From Brachypterus glaber (Eukaryota; Arthropoda; Insecta; Coleoptera; Kateretidae): a DNA stretch of 64,000 bases. This document shows, in pieces, positions 10,450 through 20,874 of the stretch. The DNA lies in assembly GCA_958510825.1 (NCBI GenBank), contig OY294048.1:14029589-14093588 (forward strand), read 5' to 3'. The position numbers and the translations under genes were made by a program. The notes below the pieces were generated by a model. That model saw only the letters and a program-made list of their open reading frames with translations. It was not told the origin of the DNA and made no database searches. The stretch's first letter is position 1; each line of letters starts with the position of its first letter.

Positions 10450-10650
10450 TTTTTTTCTAATTTCACCCCCTGAGGGGCGGGGGGTAGCTTTCTTGAAAAT
10501 TGGTATATAGGGATTTTTAAGGTTGCTGAAAGTGAATATAATAATGAAAAAATTCTAACTCCACCCCCTGAGGGGCGGGGGGTAGTTTTCGTGAAAATTG
10601 CTATATTGGGTTGCTGAAAGTGAATCTGATAATAAAAATCCATTTCACGC
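10450..10650 (+). repeat. Two-unit tandem repeat with CACCCCCTGAGGGG core
   Basis: Two units of about 110 bp, starting near 10463 and 10561, share CACCCCCTGAGGGGCGGGGG, a short AAAATTG spacer and GTTGCTGAAAGTGAAT. The family recurs at 34860-35095 and, more diverged, near 49250-49370 and 59800-59895. The minus frame at 10437-10643 is derived from it. Confidence 0.75.
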
Positions 10651-10659
10651 GCGGAGGTG

Positions 10660-11655
10660 AAAAATGTGAAAGTTCTTTTACTGGGCAGTGTATATTACAT
10701 TATTGTTGTAATTTTTTATATATTAAAATTAACTTTCACCGCTTTACAAAATTGTAAAGATTTGTTAAAATACCGTTTAAAAGAAAATCTTTAATTTTTG
10801 GTGAATGCGCTAAAAAACTTCCGATTACCCATCCTATACCTAACTCCAGATCCACCCCTGCAAGTAGGTACACTCAGAAATATCTCATCTTGTAAAATCA
10901 ATAAGAAATTATTTTAATTAAGAAAAATTGCCTTTTAAAATATTAAAAGTAAAAACTTTACGTTTTAGTTATGAATAATATTAATTTAAAAAAATAATTT
11001 TTACATCAAAACGTTTTTCACTTTAAAGCAAAAGTACTGTCCCTTACTTTCTTATTTTAATGTTATCTTAATAAAATTATAATATTTCCCTTTCGATTGT
11101 TGAAAAATATCAATATATTAAAAGAATTCTTTTAAAAATAACCATTTTTATATTTAAATGATTTAAAAGGAAACATTTTTCAAATTACAATGAATATTTT
11201 TATTTTTACAATGTCTTATAAAATTTAAAAATATCTTTTTGAATTAACAAAAGGCACTGTCGGAGCAAAAGCATATTGGTTTTCTTTTAAATCATATGAC
11301 TTTTGTTTGATTTTACAACGATTTTTCTCTGAGTGTAATAAGTTAATATGTATATAATTTCAGAATTTCATATTTTTATTGCTTCCTATGTATTTTGGCT
11401 CGACTTTTGACAATATAATTAAAACTTTGTAGCAAGAAACTTTCAAGTTGATAAATAAACCGTTCATAGTTAACGATAATGTTATAATATATTTGTATTT
11501 AAGTGACATTAGGATCTAGATCAAAATACACGCAATTTGATTTAAGTAAGTGTCCTTATGTTTATTACCGCGATTTCTATATACATTGTAATGGCGATTT
11601 CTCCCGTTAGATTAGACAGGGACAAAAGTTCTACCCAAAAAGGATAGAAGACATA
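10660..11655. other. AT-rich spacer
   Basis: No coding frame, array or clear inverted repeat was recognised over this kilobase. Confidence 0.4.
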
Positions 11656-11657
11656 CA

Positions 11658-11748
11658 TACACTCCCACTTCCACCCAACCAAACAAATTATGTATTTGTT
11701 CTTTGTTGAACAAATACAATATTTACTTGGCCGGGCGAAAAGTGTAAC
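11658..11748. mobile_element. Short palindrome (foldback), copy A
   Basis: CACTCCCACTT...CCAACCAAACAAAT pairs imperfectly with the inverse ending in AAGTGTAAC, around a centre near GTTCTTTGTTGAAC (11699-11712). It is the same family as the sharper palindrome at 11851-11938. Confidence 0.55.
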
Positions 11749-11850
11749 TATATTCCTTTTATTAAAAAAATTACTGGCGCCATCTAAATTTTAGTAGAAT
11801 TATCTTATTCTACAGATTCACATTAGCTATGTTCGTTCGTGCCGCTCAGT

Positions 11851-11938
11851 GCTACACTTTCCGGCCAATCAAATAAATACTGTATTTGTTGTATGAAAAA
11901 CAAATACAGTATTTATTTGGTTGGCTGGAAAGTGTAGC
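11851..11938. mobile_element. 88-bp near-perfect palindrome (foldback), copy B
   Basis: GCTACACTTTCCGGCCAATC at the left is mirrored at the right end. The inner stem AAATACTGTATTTG is exact and the loop is GTATGAA. Two diverged copies within 300 bp show that this is a small repeat family rather than a single hairpin. Confidence 0.75.
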
Positions 11939-13160
11939 ACAAATAAGATAAAGATAGGGTAGACGTCTTTTGTTTCATAATTCTATTGTCAACAATTTAA
12001 ATTGGAAAGTTGAAATGTTTGTTAGGGTATTTAAAAAAAGCAATTTTTTGAAAATTTCGAGTTATTGACTTAAATGTTAAAAAATCGTATTTTTTACTAT
12101 TACAAAATGTATTCTGATTTAACTTTTAGGGCCTAAAATATTTTAGTATAGGTGTGTTGCACTAACATTGGCAGTATAATACAGCTCTCCTCTCCTCTCC
12201 TCTCTCTCTCTCTCTAAGGAAACAAAAACTCAAATAAAAACTAAAAAAAATGGTTTATTTTTTATTTCTTTTTTCTTCTTTTTAGGCATATAAAATATAA
12301 AAAAAACACAATAAAATCAAAAAATTATCATTTTTTAATTTGTGAACGAACAGAAGAACACCGACATTTTTAACACTTTACACATTTTTTCGACGTTTCA
12401 TGAGATTTCAAATCAAATTATACAAAAAAATAATTTATCCAATACATACAGATAATAAGACAATTTCCAGCTTTATTTTAAATAGATAAACTCAATAATA
12501 ACCCCCGTGGCTTTTACTTTATTGAGTGGTTAATTATTTATTTTACCCACTCAACTGTCACTTGACAAATTATTTTCTTGTAAATTTCATTAAAATTTTT
12601 AATAAAAATATGAATTCCTAAGCTATTTATTGGATAAAACCTTGTATGGCACTCATGGGTAAACCGATATTGCCCTCTTAATTTTCTCATGGGCAATATC
12701 TTACTTTACCCACTAGTACCATAAATAACTATTTTCGGTTGATGGTAGCTACTCGTTAAAGAAACAAACCTTACTTGATTTTTGAAACAAAATGTATTAT
12801 TTTATGCAATGTATATTAAATAAATAAAACCTCGAATAAAACATAAAATAATAAATGGAAGTATAGAAATAGGCAGATATTTTATTCGGAACATTTAAAT
12901 AGAATATTTTTAAATAATATTTTCTTACAATTCGGTTTCTGGCCATTATAATTGATTTATACGGGACTGTTCTGCGATATCGGAGAAATAAAAATCCGCT
13001 ATTTACATAATATACAATTCTGCTACCTCTAAAGGAATATTTCCAATCTCTGGGAATTGTATAATGCTGCTGGACCTAAACATTTTGTTGCACTTGTTCT
13101 TTTTAATGATTATTTTTAACGTTTTTATCAACCAATCATTTTACAGTATTGTACTTTACA
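11939..13160. other. AT-rich stretch with (TC)n tract and one hairpin
   Basis: A CT-rich microsatellite lies at 12184-12216. Positions 12647-12718 form an imperfect hairpin (ATGGGTAAACCGATATTGCCC against GGGCAATATC...TTTACCCA). Nothing coding was recognised in the remainder. Confidence 0.45.
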
Positions 13161-13162
13161 TA

Positions 13163-13407
13163 TCGTCGCTTTCCTTGCAAAGGGGCTTATCTCATTTTCT
13201 TGATTTTTGATATCCTTACAAAGGGGCTTATTTAAAAAAAAAATCTAAATTGGGTTAGGCCCCTGGGTGGCATCAAAACAGTAACCTGCAGCTTCCCTGA
13301 TTAATAATATTATTATTAATCAGCTATAGCTGCAGGTTACTTGAGGCCAACCAAGGGCCTAACTCAATTTAGCATTTTTTTGAGCCCCTTTGTAAGGAAG
13401 GCGACGA
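13163..13407. mobile_element. 245-bp foldback MITE flanked by TA
   Basis: The ends TCGTCGCTTTCCTTGCAAAG and TCGTCGCCTTCCTTACAAAG are inverted, and TA flanks both sides. The arms continue through GGGTTAGGCCC and GTAACCTGCAGC to a centre at AATATTATTATTAAT. The left arm carries an extra CCTTACAAAGGGGCTTAT, a partial tandem duplication of its own end. Non-coding. Confidence 0.75.
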
Positions 13408-13489
13408 TATTTCTAGTGAGAATTGTTTTTAGTATTTAGTTTTTCAGTATTTCTCTTAAAAACAGAATTTCATACGTAAAACCAATAAT

Positions 13490-13980
13490 AACACAGCCAA
13501 AAAAAAGGTCGGTATTTTTTTTGTAGACCATTGCATTCCTATGTATTTTGAGGCGCTGAATCCGATTAGTTTTTTTGAGATAACCTTAAAAGAACGTTCC
13601 TTTCATATACTCGAAAATAACGTTCTTTGAGGTAATTTCCAAAACTAATCGAATGGGGTCCAATTTTGACCTTAAATTCGGATTCAGCGCTTCAAAATAG
13701 ATACGAATACAATGGTCTACAAAAAATTCTTGACCTTTTTTTTTTTTGGTTGGCCACAGAAAAAAAAAGTTAAGAATTTTTTGAGACCATTGTATTCCTA
13801 TGAATTTTGAGGCGCTGAATCCGAATTTTAGGTCAAAATAGCACCTTATCCGATTACTTTTCGAGACAACGTTATTTTCATACTCGAAATTTTTTTTGAG
13901 GTTATCTCCAAACCAATTTGATGAGGTGCTATATTGACCTAAAAATTCCGTACTTTTTTACTTTTTGTGTGGCTGTGTAA
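13490..13980. mobile_element. Foldback element with a third, extra arm
   Basis: The arm phrase GACCATTGYATTCCTATG...GGCGCTGAATCCG occurs forward at 13528, inverted around 13680-13725 and forward again at 13788. The first two arms form a palindrome of about 260 bp with ends CACAGCC and GGCCACAG. The third arm extends to GTGTGGCTGTG at 13968-13978. A distant relative of the arm is at 62275-62345. Confidence 0.65.
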
Positions 13981-14167
13981 TTAAATGTGAATATATTACT
14001 ATTAATAATTATTGTTATCACCTTATTAGTTACCAATAAAAATACAACAAATATTTCATAAAAACACCGAAAAACATTTTTATCCACGGCCGTGATTAAA
14101 AGGCCGGGTCTGTAAATATAAATCGTTTAAAATTTAAAACGATAAAGTATAGTATTCTACTCGCGTA

Positions 14168-14592
14168 CACGGAAAAAAAAAATTATAGCTAGGAGCGCTA
14201 TAACACACATACCAAGCAAATTATAATCGCGTATTATATAAATACAAGGCTTTCTCTTACAATTATGGCAGTCAGTGTAAAAATTTATATGAAATACTTT
14301 AATTGTTTAGTGAATAATAAAATATAACAAATAGTATGGCATTTATAGCTTAAATAGATTTAATTATTGTCCGTGCTAATAATTTTTATAATATAATAAA
14401 ATTTCTGTAAATTTATAATAGTGCCTGTAATAAATATAATCGTGTCTGTAATATATAAAATCGTTTCCAATTTATTTTTAACATTATTAGTTATTGTGTC
14501 CCTTATAATCTATAGCTTAAATCACTATAATTTGCCACTGTTACCAAATATCTTATAATGTATAGCGCAGAGCCCACTAATTTCTTTCCGTG
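14168..14592 (+). mobile_element. 425-bp CACGGAAA MITE, copy 2
   Basis: Nearly identical to copy 1 at 4971-5395, with scattered substitutions (for example AATCGCGTA against AACCGCTTA), and flanked by TA on both sides. Non-coding and non-autonomous. Confidence 0.82.
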
Positions 14593-15180
14593 TATAATAG
14601 CTATTAATTATTCGGGTGATTAGGTCACTCGCCTTTCGGCTCGTGTCCCAAAATTCACCCTCATTGATTGATAGCAATTATTAAACGCTCATTGAATAAG
14701 ATACTATTTCTAATAAGAATGTCGTCGCCTTTCCAGTAACTTTTCAGTTTATTTATTTTTATATACTCGACGTGAGGATCTATTTTGGTAATGATTGCTA
14801 AGAGTTTTCTCCGTGTACTACAATTTTCTTGGTCTTCAAATAAAACTAATCAATAATGTCTGGTGCATTTCCCTTTCATTCGGCAATTTTTTTATTTATT
14901 TTTTCTCAGTTCTTATTCTTATTCAACTTCTCTTATTTTTTAAAATATATTATATAAGTATTTTATATTTAATCGAGTTTAAATAACGCGAAAGTCTAGA
15001 CTAAAAGCAATCACGAAATTTGATACATAATGCAGATCAAATATTACCTACCTGGTGCAGTAGAAGGGTATCTCCACCCAAGGGCAGATCTAGAGTCACG
15101 GTATGGGAGGGTTAAGGGGAAGTCCATAAATTATCTCACGCTTTTTTGCCTTTCCACGCAGTAAAAATAAATTACATTAA
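14593..15180. other. AT-rich spacer
   Basis: A 63-codon frame at 14795-14986 encodes only a low-complexity hydrophobic string and is most likely chance. No other structure was recognised. Confidence 0.45.
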
Positions 15181-15370
15181 ATTACATAGTCCGTAAATGG
15201 TAATATGTTGCAATAGACCGGAATGGTAAAAATTACATAGTCCGTAATGGTAATGTTTTTGCATAGACCGGAACAGTAAAAATTACATAGTCCATAATGG
15301 TAATATTTTGCATAGACCGGAACGGTAAAAATTACATAGTCCAGAATGGTAATATTTCGCATAGACTTGG
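15181..15370 (+). repeat. Tandem repeat, about 50-bp unit, four copies
   Basis: Units begin ATTACATAGTCC at 15181, 15232, 15282 and 15331, each with GGTAAT and CATAGACCGGAA. It lies directly before the second copy of the repeat seen at the window start. A minus frame of 96 codons (15177-15467) reads through it and is not a gene. Confidence 0.85.
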
Positions 15371-15934
15371 AATTTGAAAAAAAATATTTACTACTTAGAA
15401 AATATTTTTTCCAAATTACAAGTCTCTGTGTTAAAGCTTTTTTGAAATATCGTAGCGTAAAGTTCATTTGGTTTAATAAACCAAACGTTTTGCATAGACT
15501 TGGAATTTAAAAAAAAAAATTTACTACTTAGAAAATGTTTGTTCCAAATTACAAGCCTCTGACAAAGCTTTTTTGAAATATCGTAGCGTAAAGTTCATTT
15601 GGTTTAATAAACCAAACTATTTGCACCTTTAATACGAGTATAAACTGCTTACATCTTTCTTTAAAGATCTATTGGTTGATAAAGATCGTAATTTATAATG
15701 AATGTAAATTTTAGGCCACAAATAAAGCATTTAAATATCGTACATAAAGAATATTTACCTTTTTTTGCACTTTTAACACTTTAACCTAGCAGCATGCGTC
15801 GCTATCTCTCTAACAATAACAATATTAAACGGTCCGTCTCATGATGCGACGTTGTCTTGGTTATTGTCCAAAGCGCACGCGCCTCTTAAAATAACATAGC
15901 CCGACATTGTAAAATCATGCAGTTTTTACAGTGT
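15366..15934 (+). mobile_element. Array-bearing repeat element, copy 2 (without minisatellite)
   Basis: 15366-15490 and 15491-15625 are a direct duplication of a 125-135-bp block (ACTTGGAATTT...TTTAATAAACCAAAC). The remainder to 15934 matches 110-380 and 630-643 of copy 1. At the point where copy 1 has its 10-bp array, this copy reads ATCATGCAGTTTTTACAGTG with no array. Confidence 0.7.
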
Positions 15935-16082
15935 GGTACACCTGGTATACCATTTACTGTGAATAAAATATAATGGAATGCGTAGCATTATATATCTTCA
16001 TGGCTTGTTTTTTATGAAACATTTGTTTAAGAATTAAGAATTGCGTAGGATGTTCTTTTACGGTTTTGAAAAATTCGAAACT

Positions 16083-16132
16083 ACCCCCAATCCCCCCCCC
16101 CCAGGAGCGTTTCGTAATACTTGAACGTTCCC
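16083..16132. mobile_element. Half of a TTA-flanked Harbinger-like MITE
   Basis: A CCCC-rich stretch is followed by GTAATACTTGAACGTTCCC and TTA. This is the right end of the MITE family at 27868-28007. The left TIR is missing. Confidence 0.55.
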
Positions 16133-16390
16133 TTACGCGTTGTGAAAAGTATAATAACATTATTTACAGGAAGCGTATTCATTAGAACACTAATGAAGCA
16201 TCGATAATTGTAATAGGACATGAAATTGCGTGTTGATTTGTCACGCATAATCCTGGAAAAAACAGGAGTTGTCAAATTAGAGACGCTACGGATAAATTAA
16301 AAGTGTGTTGGCATTTTTTTAATTTAATTATAGACCTGGGATACAAAACATCTTTATAAGCAAAATGAATTTTTTATTGTGAAAATATGA

Positions 16391-16520
16391 TTAAATGAGT
16401 ATATTTTGTTTAAGACATTCGTCGCGAAGGTGTTTTCGGCAAAACTCAACTATACAATTGTTTTTTATTTTATTAACATCGTATATAATCCATATTTTCG
16501 GCCGAATGCGAAAACCCTGG
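16391..16520 (-). pseudogene. Possible terminal exon, unrecognised
   Basis: Read on the minus strand, ACCAG at about 16519 could be a 3' splice site. It is followed by about 40 codons (RIRPKIWIIYD... ending DECLKQNILI) and a stop at about 16391. An AATAAA follows within about 30 bp (minus strand near 16376-16381). The polypyrimidine tract is weak. No homology is recognised. Chance is a real alternative, or it may be a relic exon like those at 18219 and 33842. Confidence 0.2.
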
Positions 16521-16573
16521 TACACCGATGTATATAAAGGCTTATCCAGAAGTTTGTAAAAGAACATAAAACA

Positions 16574-16996
16574 CACGGAAAAAAAATTATAGCTAGGAGC
16601 GCTATAACACACATACCAAGCAAATTATAATCGCTTATTATATAAATACAAGGCTTTCTCTTACAATTATGGCAGTCAGTGTAAAAATTTATATGAAATA
16701 CTTTAATTGTTTAGTGAATAATAAAATATAACAAATAGTATGGCATTTATAGCTTAAATAGATTTAATTATTGTCCGTGCTAATAATTTTTATAATATAA
16801 TAAAATTTCTGTAAATTTATAATAGTGCCTGTAATAAATATAATCGTGTCTGTAATATATATAATCGTTTCCAATTTATTTTTAACATTATTAGTTATTG
16901 TGTTCCTTATAATCTATAGCTTAAATCACTATAATTTGCCACTGTTACCAAATATCTTATAATGTATAGCGCAGAGCCCACTAATTTCTTTCCGTG
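16574..16996 (+). mobile_element. 425-bp CACGGAAA MITE, copy 3 (CA-flanked)
   Basis: Nearly identical to copies 1 and 2 but flanked by CA on both sides instead of TA, and 423 bp long. Its right end directly abuts the hairpin at 16997-17090, which suggests insertion at that hairpin's edge. Confidence 0.8.
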
Positions 16997-17090
16997 CATA
17001 AGAATGCGGTGCCGTGATTGGCTTACAAGATACATGGCGGCACATCAAGCCAATCACGGCATCGCATTGTTATCTATTACGTTCTTATGC
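16997..17090. mobile_element. Hairpin (foldback) element, about 94 bp
   Basis: CATAAGAATGCGGTGCCGTG at the left pairs with the right arm AAGCCAATCACGGCATCGCAT plus ACGTTCTTATG. The stem is about 30 bp with an 11-bp bulge on the right and a central loop near 17028-17047. It is richer in GC than its surroundings. Confidence 0.65.
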
Positions 17091-17362
17091 GAGCCTGTGA
17101 ATAGGCACTTATATTTATAGTCTTAAATCCAATATCGTAAGTATAACTGATAAAAAGTGGATTTAAAGGCGTATAGAAACTGAATTAAACCGTGTACCAC
17201 CGGTGGCGCATGTCGTCGCGAACGTGTTAAGAATAAAATTGACCATTTGGAAGTTATTTGCAATAAACTCCAATAGTGCACCTTAAAATCAAGATGGCGA
17301 CGCAAGCTTATCTTCAATAGTTGGGGACCTTTAGTACGTTCATCATGAATTCTTAACTACAT
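17091..17362. other. Spacer
   Basis: The minus frame at 17123-17317 has no recognisable domain. Nothing else is supported. Confidence 0.35.
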
Positions 17363-17581
17363 CACTGATAGAAATGTTGTTGTAATATAGGCGCCAACTA
17401 TATTTTGTAATATGATATAACATAAATATACGATGATATTATACGATTTTATTATACGATACAACAACCAGTTGTAGAATTAAGAGGTAAACAACATAAA
17501 ATTGTTATAAATACAACAACAAATGTTATCACATATATAACACTATGTTGTTGTATTAATAACGCTATTATTCTATCAGTG
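17363..17581. mobile_element. 219-bp foldback MITE with CACTGATAGAA ends
   Basis: CACTGATAGAAATGTTGTTGT at the left is mirrored by the inverse ending CTATTCTATCAGTG-type sequence at the right (ACAACA...TTCTATCAGTG). ACAACA motifs recur through both arms. Flanks are AT on the left and TA on the right, so the duplication is unclear. Ends resemble those at 25423-25653 and 63486-63725. Confidence 0.6.
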
Positions 17582-18010
17582 TACCAATTAATTAAATAAA
17601 CTTTTCTAGTATAACGTATCATGCAAATTCAAAGGCTTAAATCTAAATTTAAATTCCAGATCAAATAAACGAATTTTGTTATGGTATATTTTATGATATA
17701 AGAGGGAAACTTAAATTATTAAAAATTGTGTTTTTTCACGATAATCTAATTTATAATCAAAGCGCATAGAAAATAATAGATATTTTTTAACTCTGATAAA
17801 AATATCGCATGTCAAAAACTATTAGTCGATTTGGCCGATAGCAAAAGTTTCTGCTTAATTATTACTGATGACATTTTAACCCTAATTTTAAAATTTATTA
17901 TTTTTGTCCAACTTCTCTATTAACGAAAATAAAAATCCACGAACTTTTTAATTAAACCAAACCCTTAAAATATATGTATAATGATGATTTATAGTCCATA
18001 ATATTCCCTT
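17582..18010. other. AT-rich spacer
   Basis: No array, inverted repeat or coding frame was recognised. Confidence 0.4.
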
Positions 18011-18808
18011 CACAGTGCACAGTGTTTCGTCTAGTGTATAGCTAGCTGGACAAAATTATTTTATTTGTTTTAATTGCATAGAATTGTATATTATGCAATA
18101 ACAAGGGCATATCAGAGAGAACAAAACATTCTTTTCGTAAAAAAAAAAGATTTTATTTATAAATAATAAATCTTGACATACCATATAAATTATTAGTCCT
18201 AAAACATAACAATTAAAACTAAAAATCTTCCGATGATGACTCGTCATCATAATTAATGTCCGAAGAATCGGTGACGACTTGTTCTAAAAAAAAAACACAT
18301 AATTTTAGTTGCGGGTACTTTCGGGCCAAAATGTTTACTGGTAATTAAACGTGAATATAGGGCATTACATAAAAAAATAGCCTAAAGGCAGGTCTAGATC
18401 AAAAGTTGTGGCCTTTGAAATTTAGAGATTTAAGAAATTTTCAAAAAAAAATCAACAGTATTTTCAGTTACATATTTTAAGTACAACTACCCAACAAAAA
18501 CTGTATTTTTTTAGATAAATGTAATAAACATCACTTTAATACAAGATTCCATCACTAAAACACTTTTCACTTTCACTAAAAGTTTTGAGAGATGTTATCG
18601 AAACTGTGGCAAAATTGCAACTGTTAAGAAATTGACCGCAACGCTTTGCTTATCACACCTTTAATCCAGGCTACCTAATTAGGGAATAATCCTGTGACCT
18701 TTATTTCTTGAATTTGGTACCTGGGTGGGGATGTTTACTACCTGTTCTCGTTAGTTTCATCTAATTAGGTCATGCATTTTGTCCTCTAGACGAAACACAG
18801 TGCAGTGT
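18011..18808 (-). mobile_element. Non-autonomous TIR element keeping parts of a spliced gene
   Basis: The left end CACAGTGCACAGTGTTTCGT and the inverted right end CACTGCACTGTGTTTCGTC continue to GGACAAAAT in both arms. On the minus strand, the interior has a leader with ATG at 18552 followed within about 20 bp by AAAGTGATG, a possible donor. It then has a long AT-rich stretch, a poly-T plus AG acceptor, and a short acidic terminal frame. This looks like an autonomous element shrunk by deletion. No clear target duplication was found, so the superfamily is open. Confidence 0.55.
18219..18283 (-). pseudogene. Acidic short exon inside the TIR element
   Basis: TTTTTTTTTTAG precedes AACAAGTCGTC at 18283. 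In one frame the exon reads QVVTDSSDINYDDESSSEDF and then TAG, so 10 of 20 residues are Asp, Glu or Ser within its second half. AATAAA follows on the minus strand near 18160. It may be the true last exon of a transposase, or the acidic N-terminal region of one (common in piggyBac-type enzymes) cut short. The 64-codon frame 18056-18250 is in another phase and is less convincing. Confidence 0.4.
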
Positions 18809-19103
18809 AGCAAATTTTTTTATTCATCTTGAAAAACGTTCTTCAGAGTATAGTTTCATACACTGTAAAAAGAAAACTGAATAATCAGTTCCAAATAGGA
18901 AATAGGTTATTATTATCCTATACAATAAATGTACAATTGTACATTTATTGTACTTTCATTTTTGTTAAAAACACGCATTTTTTCATGTACATCCTTAAAT
19001 ATTAAAGTACGTGACTTTAGAACTGTAGTGTTTTTAACAAAAATTAAAGTACATTTGTATAGGAAGTTATGATCCTATAAAAATGTACTTTAATTTTTGT
19101 TAA

Positions 19104-19981
19104 GGTAGTAGTCTGGTAACTAATGCCTATTTTCATGACTTCTTTGGAGGGTGGTTTTTTATAGGAAAATAAAAATGAATTATCTTGAATATTTAGAGTG
19201 TTTTTATTTACATATTGAAAATATAAAAAAAAAATAATTTGAAAAAATTTAATAGTTTATTACTATTATTATTGTCACTCGAAGTTGGAACCTCAAAAAA
19301 AAATGCACGTGGGTGGCCCGGGTGATTTTGGCTCTTGATGTTATCTGAAATCAAATATTCTTGATTATTCTTAATCTATAGACATGTCATTCTGGTCGGA
19401 ACTACTGAAGTTAAATTTCAAGGATAAATAACAAAATGGCGGACTTTGAAAAAAAAAGTCCTTTTATTTTAGCAAAGAAAGGGTTGTAAAATAAAAAGTT
19501 AGGGGTGAAAAACATTCTCGTTAGTACCGACGAGAACTATAAGTGTGTAAAACAGCCTGTTAAAATTTGAAAGCAATCGGTTCAGTAGAAAAAAAGGTAG
19601 GACCCGGGCCGACCAGAAAAACAATGTTTTGGGAAGAACGCGTTTAAAGTTCAACAACAAATTTTCATAAGTAAACTTATACTTACGTCAATCGTCTATG
19701 CCTGGTGCGTATAATATGCCTTCATCCTCTTCATAGGCATCATTCTCCGCAACTTTGTCCGCTCTTCGACTCTTTTGGGCTTCTTTCGATGACATTGCGG
19801 TTGCAGCTGCCGGTCGACCTTAAAGGTTGGACTCCGAGGCGCTCTAGGAAACTCGTTATAACTCCCGAAATATTTCGAATTTCTCTGAAATTTTCACAGT
19901 ATATTCTCAAGACATTGTACTTTCAAATTAAGCAAAAAAAATTTTTTCGATTTTTTGAACCCAAGTTACCAGACTACTACC
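19104..19981 (-). mobile_element. 878-bp TTAA-flanked element with 18-bp TIRs
   Basis: The ends are GGTAGTAGTCTGGTAACT and its exact inverse. TTAA stands at 19100-19103 and 19982-19985. Excision restores a palindromic arm of the host foldback, so the duplication is real. TTAA points to the piggyBac superfamily, although the GG start is not typical. The interior holds a small acidic frame and a GTAAGT donor on the minus strand. Confidence 0.75.
19688..19795 (-). pseudogene. 35-residue acidic frame in the TTAA element
   Basis: ATG at 19795 is in good context (ACCGCAATG). The frame reads MSSKEAQKSRRADKV, continues through AYEEDEG and ends YAPGIDD, then TGA. The bases just after are CGTAAGT, a consensus 5' splice site. 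It may be a first exon whose frame has been broken, or a genuine small terminal ORF. The DNA is clearly less AT-rich than its flanks. No homologue is recognised. The plus frame at 19705-20097 overlaps it and crosses the element boundary, so it is a shadow. Confidence 0.35.
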
Positions 19982-20146
19982 TTAAAAACACTATAGTTCT
20001 AAAGATACGTACTTCCTCCATGGGAGCACCCCTGCTCGTACCTTGTTCTGCAAAGCAGATTCGTTCAGAAAATATGTTTTTTCTTCAAGCGTACTAAAAT
20101 TTTCATATTTTAAAACTTAACACACTAGTTAAAAGTGATCTATGCT

Positions 20147-20363
20147 ATACTTCAAACTTGTTTGTTTATTATGTAAACAGGTGGTTGACTCGAGATTCTG
20201 TGCAAAAACCTTGTGTGAAATTGATTAAAAACGATTGAAGAAGAATATATGGTTTATACACCTACAAATCTCTCCGAAATTGCAAATGCTACATTAGACA
20301 AGTTACCATCGAAATCGCGAAAAGTGTACGGTTTAGCCTACGAAAATTTTTTAAATTAATATT

Positions 20364-20403
<40 letters not shown>

Positions 20404-20551
20404 ATGCTTGAAGAAAAAATAGTATGTTTCACTCAGAGGAAAAGTGCTTTTTTTACTCGTCTGTAGTTCCGGACTCCGCTTCGCGTCGTCCGTAAATTCT
20501 ACAGACTAGTAAAGAAAAGCTTCACGTTTCCTCTTAGTAAAACAATATACT
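20147..20551 (+). mobile_element. Non-autonomous Crypton-like element fragment, copy 2
   Basis: Reverse-complement match to 2235-2703 with the same leader, the same 129-bp frame and the same downstream CGTCTGTAGTTCCGGACTCC block. A (TA)n tract at 20366-20402 has grown immediately after the frame, where copy 1 has only TATATATATT. Confidence 0.55.
20231..20359 (+). pseudogene. Truncated recombinase-like N-terminus, start codon lost
   Basis: The position of the ATG in copy 1 is ACG here, so the first in-frame ATG is 20249. The frame ends TTA AAT TAA at 20359. The segment LDKLPSKSRKVYGLAYENF keeps the proline that copy 1 lost and is the better match to the N-terminal domain of insect Crypton-like recombinases. 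As in copy 1, the catalytic part is absent. Confidence 0.45.
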
Positions 20552-20559
20552 TTTTCTGG

Positions 20560-20870
20560 CTCTTTCAAAAAAACAAAAAACAAATATCTAAGAGACTTTA
20601 TTTCTATTTTGGAAATAACCCTTTTATATACATGTGTACATACAGTTAGTTGTGAGAATTACATTTAATAGAGCCCTAGGGGTGTTATAATAACAACCTA
20701 TATAAAGGTGGAAGTAGTCCAATTATAATTATTTGCTTAGTTTGGAAAATATCTTAACGTATACATAATATATTTGACTGACTGTCACATAAAAATCCTA
20801 TTTTACGTCCTAGCGCAATTGTTCTTATCAAATATTTACCGGCAGATAAGTGGGTTTCTACTAGTGTCAT
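20560..20870. other. AT-rich spacer
   Basis: Nothing recognised. The plus frame 20774-20971 ends in a lysine-rich low-complexity tail and enters the foldback, so it is not a gene. Confidence 0.35.
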
Positions 20871-20874
20871 TCTT

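Larger units (their letters stand above)
18862..20012. mobile_element. Foldback element of the 7.0-kb family, split by a TTAA insertion
   Basis: It starts CACTGTAAAAAG and shows ACTGAATAATCAG plus a palindrome around ATGTACAATTGTACAT at about 18931-18946. The right palindrome centre is GTATAGGAAGTTATGATCCTATA (19058-19080). Its outer arm AAAAACACTATAGTTCTAAAG continues only after 19982, on the far side of the 878-bp insertion. Joining 19103 to 19986 restores the mirror of 19005-19057. Confidence 0.65.

Noticed and set aside
14795..14986. Hydrophobic 63-codon frame as a small membrane protein
   Set aside because: Low-complexity AT-driven Phe/Ile/Leu string with no conserved motif or signals.
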